From Rhodeus uyekii (Eukaryota; Chordata; Actinopteri; Cypriniformes; Acheilognathidae), in NCBI GenBank assembly GCA_037043235.1, contig JAWRVZ010000003.1, positions 10,157,501 to 10,221,500 of the forward strand: a stretch of 64,000 nt of DNA. The letters run 5' to 3'. The notes under the pieces were generated by a model. That model was given only the letters and a program-made list of their open reading frames with translations, ran no database searches and had not been told where the DNA came from. The position numbers were made by a program, and so were the translations under genes. Of this stretch, positions 13,033 through 24,100 are shown piece after piece. Positions within the stretch are counted from its first letter, which is position 1. Each line of letters opens with the position of its first letter.

Positions 13033-14117
13033 GTTATGTAACGCCCCCTTCCTGTCACTGGGAATTGTATTGGGTGACGCCCAGATTCTTAATATAATGA
13101 TGGGTTTGTTTTAATTTGTGATCAGCTATTTGATAACAAATACTCAGAATATTAACAGAATTAAATGCAAAATCACAACAAATTACCAAATTAACAACTT
13201 AAATTTAATGAATATAAAATAAATCCTCTTACGGAAGTCAAAAAAAAGAAAAAATAGAAATATAAATATGACACTTAAAGGCAAATAAGCAATCAACAGT
13301 CAAAATGAAGAAACCAAACCCAAATGAATAATACTCTAAGCCGGCAAAAATAAACTAAACCCCCTTAGTCACTTTTGCAGGCCTGTTTCGCTGCTCGGGT
13401 GCGTTGGGGCCACAAATGAACGGCCGCTTCACTCAGATGAGCTACACAAAGAAAACAAAATGAGTACCTTTGTCAATGAGGTTGCATCTGGATCGGTGAC
13501 AGTTCGGTCGTCTCCAAGCCGGAGTCGATCTCAGTCGCGAGACGCGCGTGCACACACACTCACACACGTGTCCTCTCGATACTCAACAACTGGAATCAAT
13601 CCAGTTGTCAAATTCTCCAAAGTGAATACGGAAGCAACGCCTGCCTTCGTTCTCCTTCGCATCAATTGCAACCGCAGAAAGTTCACATCGAATTTGCTGG
13701 CTCGCCGCCAGCGGTTCCTCTGCTCGTGTCCGTGACGCACTTGAAAAATATTGAACTCTTTAGTTACGCTTAGCCAGCAGTAACTTAGTTCAAAGTCCAC
13801 TCTAATATCCTGGAGATGGACTAAAACGCACCATTCTTGTACCAACTCATTCTTTTCGGAGGGTTGTCTTGCCGACCTCCCTCGTCGTTCTCCTCTGTCG
13901 TTCTCGTGCTTTCTTCCCGCTCCTTCCACAGTTGTCCCGCCCCTCCATCCAATCCTGACACCTTATTGGTTATTTACAAAAGTACCCAATCACATTATAA
14001 AGAAAATATAAAAAATAAAATACCAGACCAAACAGTTTATCACAGTATATTGAACAACTTTATACACTTTATATAAATCTGAAAACCCTTAATAAATTCC
14101 CACACGGGCTACAGTTA
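13033..14117. mobile_element. Solo LTR (about 1.08 kb) with 4-bp target duplication
   Basis: The body, 13037-14113, starts TGTAACGCCCC and ends GGGCTACA (TG...CA), flanked on both sides by GTTA. The middle (13370-13960) is GC-rich; on the minus strand it has a CCAAT motif, a TATA-like TTTATAATG and a GC box (GGGGCGGG), as in a retroviral-type promoter. An open frame of 132 codons on the minus strand looks incidental. The internal region is absent. Confidence 0.6.
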
Positions 14118-14301
14118 CAAGGGACCAAAATTTTAATTATTATAATTTCCTTTTATGTGAAATAGATTTTCTTACATATCTTTTCTATGCTAAAATAACA
14201 TTTAGCATAGAAGGTTTTTTTCTAGAACAGACAGAAATAAAATAAATATACAGTGACTTTTGATTGTACATTGTTCCCTTTAATATTGGTAACAATATAT
14301 T

Positions 14302-16097
14302 TGTCACAGTCTTGTCGTGTCTCTTCACACTTCCTGTTTCCTTCCGCGTGCTTCCTGTGTAATTTATTTTACCTGTCTTGTCAATCACTCTTCTCATTAG
14401 TCTCGTCACCTGTTCCCAATGGCCTCTTGTATAAAAAACCTCATGTGTTCCCTTGTATTTGCCAGATGTTAACTATGTTTCATCAAGTGTGGATTTTCCC
14501 ATTTTTTCCCCTTGTTCTCGCACAAGTGTGCCATTTTGTTTTATATTTAAATTACTTTTTTTGTGTTTACTCCAATAAATATAAGTTTTCTGTTCAACCT
14601 GCTCTCCCTCAATCATCATCCTGCACAACTCGCTTACAGAACAACTGGCCTGGACTGAGTCACCACAAAAAGACTTTTAACGCTGAAGATGGATTATTCT
14701 CCCCGGTTCATAGCCATCACCAGGTAAAATTCTGACTTTCTCTAGGATTCCCAGGATTTCAAAATTCCTGTTCTGGACCTCCTAGACACCACCGGACTGA
14801 GCTGGCGGGAAGCCGTTATTAGGTGTCTGGAGAGTGTCTACCCTCGATCCAGTAAGCAAAACCAGCCAACCACCTCTCCAGCATTTCCTTCGGCCCCAAC
14901 GCCCGCTCCTCGCCGGTCTGCACCAACACCCGCTGAATGACAACTTGTGACCAGCTTCTGCCACTCGTCAGCCTGTGTCAGTGCCCACAGCTCTCCAGCC
15001 CACTCCGGCGTCCATCACAAGTCTGCGCCTTTGTCCACTAGTGGGTCTGTGGCACTGCCCGCTCTTCAGCAGACTACACCAGAGCCAGCTAAACCACTGC
15101 CTGCACCTGCACTCTCTGTACATCTGCCTGAGCCAGCTCCCGCTGCTGTCCAGCCTGCACAACAAAATGTTCCCCCAAACCGGCTTCCAAGCCTGTGATC
15201 CTTTCAATCCCTCCTTTCGTGCCAGAACCCGAGCTCCTTGAACTTTGCTCCAAACCCGAGCCCCCAGAACCTGACCTTCTCGAACATTTCCTCAAACCTG
15301 GGCCCCCCGAACTTTGCCTTAGATCCAAGCTCTTCGAACTGTGTCCCAAATCCGAGCTCACAGAACTTTGCCACAAACCCGAGCTCTCCCTGCCAGCTCC
15401 GCCCAAGCTCCCCAACCTGCCAGTTCCAACCATGCTCCTCGCCCAAGTATCACTCAAGCCTGCTCCCACCAGCAACCCAGGTATTCTCCCCAAAAGCTTT
15501 TTTGGAGGACATATAAACATGTCGAGAACAGATCTCCAATGGAGGTGAAACCTCATTCCTAGTGCAACCCCGGACTCCTATGCTCCTGGCACCGCCATGG
15601 CAGACAGTGCCACCCAGGCTCTTGGAGCCGCCATGGCAAGCAGCGCCACCCAGGTTCCCTGAGCTTCAGGCACAACCCTAGAGACCTCCCTGACTCTGTT
15701 TCCCAGGCTCCAGGGTGCCCATCCGCCCTTGTCTAGTCTGTTTGGTCCTCCTCCTCTCTATCACAATCTTCACACTTCCTGTTTCCTTCTGTGTGCTTCC
15801 AGTGTAAATTTATTCACCTGTCTTGTCAATCACTCATCTCATTAGTCCCGTCACCTTTTCCCAATTGCCTCTTGTATAAAAACCCCCATGTCTTGTCTTT
15901 GCCAGTTGTTGACTGTTTCATCAAGTTTGGATGTTCCCCTTGTTTCTTCGTGTTCTCTGTGTTTTATCCAGATTTTTGCAAGAATATGTCATTTTGTTTT
16001 ATATTTAAAGTTTTTTGTTTTGTGTTTACTCTAATAAAGATAGGTTTTCTGTTCAACTTGCTCTCCATTGTTCATCATCCTGCACAACTCGCTAGCA
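14302..16097 (+). mobile_element. Non-autonomous LTR retrotransposon
   Basis: Two similar direct repeats (14302-14638 and 15759-16097) each have TGTATAAAAA-type TATA boxes, an AATAAA-type signal (AATAAATA, AATAAAGA) and the common end CCTGCACAACTCGC. They enclose about 1.1 kb. The interior encodes a short gag-like head (DTTGLSWREAV, about 14785-14820) followed by proline-rich repetitive sequence with recurring (E)LC.KPE units. No protease, reverse transcriptase or integrase is present. The LTRs have diverged and no matching target duplication is found, so this is an old copy. Confidence 0.65.
14639..15758 (+). pseudogene. Broken gag-like, proline-rich region of the LTR element
   Basis: It lies between the two LTRs. 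Only pieces of frame remain: a head segment near 14785-14850, then several overlapping Pro/Glu/Leu-rich frames at 14947-15548 built on a degenerate repeat with GAACTTTGCC at its core. It gives no match to known enzymatic domains. It most resembles the non-enzymatic cargo of non-autonomous LTR elements, comparable with the 41935-43146 frame. Confidence 0.45.
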
Positions 16098-17824
16098 ACT
16101 CCACTCCAGGTCCATCAACTGGCACATCTATGAAACAGTTGAGACATTATAAGGGGCACTTTCATATATGCATACCAACAAATCACTTATGATTTATGAA
16201 TTGAAGGTGGTATACTCTGTGTTTGCAATACACGTTGAAACTTTTAAATTAATTGTGAAAGTATTGATTGTCTAGTGAAGTATTTTAACAGTATATTCAG
16301 ATAGGTAGCTCTCCACCAAATTGGTTTCCTCTTGAATTTGAGATGGGTGTTTAGAAGCGAAGTTGGTTGTCTCTTGAACAAGACACCTTCTTGAGAATGT
16401 GCTGTTTGGTCCCTGCAGTCATCAAGTCCAACTTAAGGCAGTGATACCTTAAAATATCCAGGTATAGGAACCCGTCACAGATTCAAGATAATCCCCCATC
16501 CTAATCAAATCAGCATAACTATTCAAAGAATGGGACTGGGGCTCCAAGAGACAAAAGGCAGAGTCTCAGTAATCTGGCTCATCTGACTTACAATAAAGAC
16601 CAGAAAACTCTTGCTGGAAACCTTGCTTAACAGATTCAATAATTTGATTTAATTCTAACCTTAAAAGTTAGTATATCACCTTAGTTTTTTTTAATGAGAT
16701 GTTATGTAGGATCAACAGTTCTTAAACAGATTCGTAAATGTATAATCCCACATGGGTCAGTGAATATATAGCACATGTAGGAAAATGCAAACTGTTTCAT
16801 AATTAAAAGGTCCTGAGCTGAGATGCACATAATAAAAGTGATAAAAAAGAGAGAATATGCTACATTGTATGTAGAATTACTTTAATAATGACATATATAT
16901 TTTTAATGAATATATTTTTCCAGAATGGTAGCAGTGTGGTCAAATGTGTCAGTTGCTCTTCTAATAGTGATAGTTTCTATTAATAGATTAGAAAATAATT
17001 TTGTTTGTGTCAAAATAAGACTGGAACAGGTCTATGTGTTAGTAAAGTTTTTTCCCTCCAAATTCATATTTTAGCTGGTGTCCTAGACTACTAGTTTCAC
17101 CTCCATCTAATTTCTCTTTGCCTAAAAGGTAGGGTCATTTATTTTTAAACCAGTTCACAACTCTTGTTAGCTAGTTTTCTATTCATTAGCCTACTGTTCT
17201 ACTGCTGTAGATGTCACTGTTTACCTCAGTGTTAGCACGTCTGTCACATTCGACAGTTTATAGGACAGAAAAGTGAAACAAGTGTGATTTGAGTACGTGA
17301 TTAAACCTCAAGTATGTGCAGAATGAAAAACACAACATCTCTTCCCTACTGGTTAAGACAGAAATTTCCATTGGCGAATTTTGAATGGTCAGCTGCGCTG
17401 CATTTCTGAGTTTCCATCACAACAAAACCCATGTAGCCAAACCGAAGGTTTGTTTTGCTCCCTGTCGCCTGGTTTAAGACGTTTTGATGTACCGTTAGTA
17501 CATGAATAATAAGATGCTGTAAACACACACGCCCGTGATGAAACATTTCCAGAAATACACAAACAAATCAATAACCATTTCTATTACGCCTCAGGGCGAA
17601 AACACTCGAGCGCCAAAGACTTGCACTACAAAACATCTAACAGAGTAATTGCAGTCGAGACGCGCCATAAACAAGCGACTCTACCCTTCGAAAATTAGCA
17701 GGAAAACATACCCATTAAAATAAATCTCAGTTGGACGTTTGGATGGCGATTGTGAAATCGATTTGAGTGAGACCCGGGGCAGTAGACGACCAAGAGAAAC
17801 TGTGGTGGGCGGGAGTGCGCTGAA
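16098..17824. other. Gene-free stretch upstream of kit ligand
   Basis: No repeat or coding exon is recognised. The last 250 bases (17.58 kb onward) become CpG-richer toward the kit ligand promoter. Confidence 0.5.
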
Positions 17825-18092
17825 GTCACACGATAAAAAGGCTTTGCTCTAGGGAAAAAAACTCTTGATTCTTTCCGCAGCCTTCTGTTCTCCATCGTGC
17901 GGTATGAAGCGTCTACCTGGATACTTACCCTCATTACGCAGATTTAGGTGACTTTCTTTCCCTCCCGACTTGGATTCTACTTTATGATGATTTTGGATAT
18001 GTACCTTTGGGATGAAGAGAACCCTTTCCCTGCCCGCCGAAGTAAGATAAAATAGGGTTTCGCTGACATTGGAGTTACTCCTCTCGTTCCAT
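17825..18092 (+). promoter_or_regulatory. Probable kit ligand promoter and 5' UTR
   Basis: The 250 bases before the start codon are richer in CpG than their surroundings. A TATA-like box (GATAAAAAGG) lies at about 17832-17841, which would place transcription start near 17865-17875. Several upstream ATGs occur. The start site is inferred; no initiator could be proved from sequence. Confidence 0.5.
17984..18055 (+). other. Upstream open reading frame in kit ligand 5' leader
   Basis: Two tandem ATGs open a 23-codon frame that ends with TAG 37 bases before the kit ligand start. If the transcript begins near 17870, this short frame would lie in the leader and could reduce translation of the main frame. 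Its coding value as a peptide is doubtful. Confidence 0.35.
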
Positions 18093-18107
18093 ATGAAGAA
18101 GTCAAAC
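18093..18107 (+). CDS. kitlga: kit ligand coding exon 1 (coding part)
   Basis: ATG-AAG-AAG-TCA-AAC is followed at once by the donor GTAAGTG. It encodes Met-Lys-Lys-Ser-Asn, phase 0 at the junction. Such a tiny coding exon 1 beginning Met-Lys-Lys is the arrangement known for vertebrate KITLG. Intron 1 after it is about 8.2 kb. Confidence 0.85.
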
Positions 18108-21100
18108 GTAAGTGAAAGGCTTTTTCTGTAACGCGAGTAATTTGTACTTGTTGTTCGCGACGCTGAGCTTCAAAAATGCGCTGTCTGGAGATGATAACGG
18201 AGGGAGATGTACACGGTCGCATGTTTTAAATTGCAACATTTTTTTTTGTTTTGTCAGACTTTATTGCATGACATTTGAAGACGAACATGCGTAATTATGT
18301 TCGTAGGGTGTGGAAGCAACCACATAATGGTTTATATAAAATGAACTTGATGTTTGACTTTAAGCACTATAATCATGCTTTGATTTTTGCAGAGGCGGAT
18401 GTCATTATAATAACATGTTTGTTTCCATCCACTTAACTTGTCACAACCTATTTTGTAATTTATACTTAATATGATATTTCGGTACTAGAATTAGTCAAAA
18501 GTGCAGTTAAATTATTATTTATGGAAGGAATAAAACGTTTTTATTTCAATTTTAGTGGGATAAACTGTCGCGAGACGTGCATGATTCGCTGTGATCAAAC
18601 GTTTGCCCTGAAAACAAATCTGCTTTTTATTGACGTCTAGTTACATATTATGTCTTCGACAGTCTGCGGTGTCCTCTTGATAGCCCTGTATGTAAAGAAT
18701 ATGACAGTTAAATTATTTTCCATGATTGATAGATGTAAAGTCCTAGAAAACGGTGGTAAAATAAAAATAAGTATGATAAAAACGACACGACCTTTGAACG
18801 TATGCGCAACAGAGGTGCTTGCCGACGTGGACGTAGTAGAAGTAGATTTTTCTGCTATATTACTCGCTCTTTTGTACATGTGGTACAAATTGAAATAAGC
18901 CAGGGGAATATATCCCCCACAGTCAATTAAAACCATTTTCATTGACTTTGGAGGATATTTACCCGAATTGCATCTCTACTAGCATCCCCTCCTTTCCTTT
19001 AAGTGAACTACGTGCCCTTGTCTGCAAGTATCTTTTTAAATCAGTCTAAATGTATGCAGAGAAGAAAGAAGTCATTCACCCTGCACCTTCTTTGCCCTGC
19101 TTTGAATTTGCATTACCTCTAGAATGGGAGTAAGGTGGTTTTAGGAGGATAAATTGGCATGTGGTGCATGACGCCACGTGACACCACCGAATGTTGGAGC
19201 ATTCACACAGACCTAGACGACCGCTTCAATAAAACACTTTGTTTTTGAGTAGCACCGACATAATTATATTAGTTCAAATGAAGAGTTTTTTCACCTGCGT
19301 TTGTAAAAACAAAAGGTTCTTTATTTATTGAAGAAACTTTAACATGTATGGAACCTTTCTATTGCACAACATGTTCTTTATAGTGGAAAAAGGTTTAGAT
19401 TATTAAAATGTTTTTCAACCAAAAAAATAGCCCTTTCAAGAACTGTTCACTTAAAGGTTCTTTGAGGAACCAAAACTGGTTCTTCTTTGCCATTGCCTCA
19501 AGAACCTCCTTTTGAAAACTTTTATTTTTAAGAGTGTGTCACTAGATTAGACTGTCATTAGTTTTTGTTGCCATTGTCACCTGGAACCTTCCTTGAAATA
19601 AAGTTAATCATTGGTGAACATAAGCACACGGAAGCTCTCTCATACACGTGACTGGTTTGATTTTTGAAAAGATTATCATTTCATTTTGTGGTTATTCTAT
19701 TAGAGAGAATTAGGTGTGTGAGGAAAGTGTGCTGTTTGTGCAGCTCCATTTCAGTGGTTGCAGTTTAAAGAAACAACCTTTTACATTTATGCATTTGGCA
19801 GACGCTTTTATCCAAAGCGAATTACATTGCATTCAAGGAACACATTGAATCAGTTCTTGCTTTCCCTTGGATCGAACCCATGACCTTGGGGTTGTAAACA
19901 CCAGTGCTCTACTGATTGAGCTACGGGAACTCATTGAATTCATTTTCTTTATGTCACCCATGAAACACATCGGCTCCTTTGTCAAAACTGATGCACAGTT
20001 ATCTGAAACATCTATGAAAGCGAACACCTTCAGTTGTATGCCAAGCCCGAAGGCAAAAATAAGTGACGGTTTGCAATGTGACTATGAGGAAGTATGCAAC
20101 GCATTGAAAACCATCTTGAAGTAGGTGAAAAATCAGGATTTTGCATCATTGAGTTTTCTTTTCTTGAGTAACTAATACCAGATTTCTGTCAGATAGGATC
20201 TTCACACGTGAAGCACATATTTCACCAGTGCTTCTTCCAGGAAGACGGCACTGTAGAAAAATGATGAAATGCGTTGGTATTTGACAGTTGGCATTTTTGC
20301 GTATGGACTGTATTAACTGTACAAATCTGATTTGCATGTTTAACCTTTGAAATTAGACATGGAAAATGGTGTATAAGTCATTACAGATTAAATGAGGATT
20401 ACACACATTTTAAGGTATCTTTATTACACTGTAATTATATATTTAAGTACTGAGTACTATTAAGTAACTACATTTACTCACAAAAGGGTCAGGGTTACAT
20501 GTAAATGCATAATTTATAGTTATTACTGTGGTTTCTACATGTAATGTGTAACAATGACACTGTAAAATAAAGTTTTAAAATTACAGTATTGCTGGCATAA
20601 CTTATGTTGTACAGAATAGACCACAGCAGTAATCCTATTTATCATCTTTTAAACTGGTGTTAGCAATAAATCTTTCAAGACAAATGGTGTTTCAAAAACC
20701 TTGTTTAATTTGCAAATTGAGTGTTAGTTAACGTGGCAGTATGTTGCAGCATTACTGCTATAAAGACAGAGGTAATGTGTTCTGATATAAATGTTATATA
20801 AAAAATATAAACGCATCAAAAAAGACACAACGACTGAATGCATTATTTGCAGTGGTTTGATTTGGCTCATAATTTGGCTGTTATGTGTTGTTGTCTTTTT
20901 CCATAATTTCCATACTTGGTTATTTTAAATCAAATGTTGTAGAAATCTCTTTATTAAAGAAAAGAGCATAGTCATTTTGCAGTCTACTAAAGGTTTTTTT
21001 CTTTCCTAACCTTGGTAAAATCACTGTACTCATAGATTATTCCTTTTTTTAAAACTGCAGCAATAACATTATGACAAAAGAAGCCAATGTTTAATAAAGC

Positions 21101-24100
21101 ATTATATTGATGGGCAATTCTGGAGTGTATGGTAGAAGGATCTTAATAACAGATTTTCTGGATTTAGAAACGTATTTGTGATCCATTTAAGTATTGTTTT
21201 GTCTTCCTTGTTTGACTTATAGATGAGCGATAGTATATTGTTGTATCTAAAATAATTTATGATCCGTAAATCAGATTTTATCATTTAAATTATGCTGTAA
21301 AGATGACTGATAAAGGGAATATTTTTATGTTCTGTAAATTAAGATGCAGAAGTCCACTATGCACTAGAGAGTTACCCACAAACATACAATGAGATGAGTC
21401 AGTGTTTAGACAAAAAATTGTGCTTTAATAAGCTAATAGATAAATATGTGGTTTGAAATAAGTCTAGCAAGCCTCTCTAAATGTAATATCCCAGAAATTA
21501 CCTGTACCAAACAATGGTACCATAATTTAACAGAGCATTATTGCCAACACAATTGCAACATTCCATAAAGTCTGTTCACCTATTTACTTTCTTTCCTTTT
21601 GGTCCTTATACTTACCTGGCTTTGACACAGGCTAAGCCTAGTCCAAATAAAAAGGTTTTCAATAGCAGATGGCCATTTACAATAAAGGGTGAAACTTTAT
21701 CCGTGTTTGGAAAGAGCTTAATTTTATAATGGATAATGGACCCAATGATAAAAATGAAATCACTGGACTGGCAAATAAATCTTTTGCTTTCATTGGCACA
21801 CTTTGTAAACTGAATATGTCAATAAAATTACTAACATACTGTATAATATGATCCTCATTAGTTTTTTATTATTTCTATATTATGCCTTCCATTTGTCTGT
21901 TGTTTTACAACAGAAATAGTTTTATCCCAAGTAACTTTTCAGTGCCTGACTTGATTAGTGATTGGAAATGTGTCATTCTGTGATAATGTCGTTGCATTTT
22001 CTGTTCTCCTCAAAGTGTTGGGTGTGTTTCATTAGCATAACTACTTTTCTTGGTTAGTTCCCGAACAAGGCCTATTGCCTAAGGACAGGCTATTGCTTGG
22101 CTATTGTTTTTCCCCCTCCCACCCAGTCATAGAGTCTCTCTAAATTAGTTATCTAATAGCCAGATCACATTTCATTGGACTCCTGTGGCCTGTTGCCCTC
22201 TATTTAAACACTCATAAGGGGACATTGCAGTGTACTTGCAGTGTGTTGCCCCAGCTAGTTCAAATCCTCTACGTCTTTTCCTGTCATTTCAATTGGTTTA
22301 GGATGTTTAGCAGCACCTTATGGCTTTGACTGTACTGACTAACCCAACTGAAGAAATAATCTTTACGAAGCACAGAAGTGTAGTCATGGGTGGTGAGGAA
22401 GAATTTAAGTTTTTCAGTCTTGGCAACACGAGAAAGCTTATATATTCTTTGGGACATGTGATAGCATCTTTAGCTAGTGTTTATTTGGTTAGCCAGAGGT
22501 TTGTAAAGTGCACCTGAATGGACACGGTCAGCCTGAGTGCAATTTACTGAAGCAAATTTGATTTGAGTAGTTTTTGAGTGGATACTGGTTGCTGACTATT
22601 CAACAGAGGCTGAAACGATTATGCTAGTTTTCCGGTCACTGATGTTTGTCCTCTTGCTGTTCTGGCCTGCGTAAGAACATCACATGGCTTTAAAATGTTG
22701 TCTTCAGACTCACATCTGGTCACTTTTTTTATCAAAATTAAGGGACTATATTGTTCATCTCACATGTTCAGAATCTTTTAGCTTTTTCCTTGTAGCATGA
22801 AGTGTTAGCATTTGTGTCATAGCTAGTATGCGGCTAGCTAATATCAGTCATTGGGTTTCTGCTTTTATTTGAAGTGTTAGACTGATATAAATCATGATAT
22901 ATTAAAGTAATGACTGTGAAAAGATGAAAAGAAGGAAGATAGATGGTGACTAGACATTTTTTTGGCACCATGTGTTACACTGGGCTGTGTTCGCACTAAT
23001 AAGATTATGTAGTGAATAAGTACATTGTTCAGAATGAGCTTGTACGTCTGGGGAGCTTGCAAAGTTAATAAACCCTTGTGATCAAAGTGTCTGGTCAGTA
23101 TGATGGTCTTATTCTCTAGCCAATATGTTACTAACATGATGTTCAAAAGGAAGGGCTGAGTTGCCGATCTCTTTTTTTTCCCTCTCTGCAGATCAGTTCA
23201 TAACCATAATGATATTTTATTCTGCTTCACATCTCCCTTGTTCTGCTAAGTGAAAGTGACCTCTTTCATTTGACGTATTATAGCAAGCTAACACTTTCAA
23301 GGTTTCTTTTTGTTTTATAATTCAGCAGTCTGTTCTATGTCCTATCAAACGCCTGTTTTTTAGACAAAATGTAGTAGTTTAAAAGGAATTCACACTTGTT
23401 AGTTATTAAGTCACGCTGTAGGATATGGCATATCTATTATGTGGGAAAAAAATTGCACAGTATAGAAATCTCTATAGATACACTTCACAATTGAAACTAA
23501 CTTTATAATTACAAAAAATAAAAATTCAATTTTGAGATGTAAAGTCATGTTGTACACTGTTGCAATTAAATAAATATATAAATATAATTAAGATATATAA
23601 ATAAATTAAGAAAAAAGCAACTGCAATAAAAAAAGTCAAATTGTGACTGTCACAATTATGAAAAACTAATTTGCAACTGTGATATGTAGAGTAAAATAAT
23701 CACTTTTTATTTTGTTTTGCTTAGGCAGAAATAGCTATAAGCTATAGGGCAGAATAATTTTATTTCTATCTATATACACTGCTATTTTTTAAAGATGTTT
23801 TTTTTCTTGTATTTAATTTTTACCTCACCTCAAAGCACTGCATTCTGTAATTGCCTTCACTGTTATTGTAGGAGATATCATTTTGGAAAATGCTATCTTT
23901 CAATGCCTTAAATGCTGCCTATGTAGGCTGCTTGTGCTAATGGTTTGGGAGCAACATGTTGTTCGGTTGATCCTGTCAGTGGTTAACTTTGCTTACACTA
24001 TATTGATTTATGACAGCACAAGTGAATTTGAATGATTCACATTTAAATGGGAGACAGACACGCATTTGCTGTTGTGTCCAAAGTACTTGATGAAATCAGG

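Noticed and set aside
13531..13929. 132-codon open frame on the minus strand in a GC-rich patch
   Set aside because: It lies wholly inside the solo LTR, is Arg-rich with no domain, and GC-rich composition explains its openness.
18650..18942. Open frames of 82 and 101 codons on opposite strands in intron 1
   Set aside because: They overlap each other, have no domain, no flanking splice context and Thr/Ser-biased composition only.
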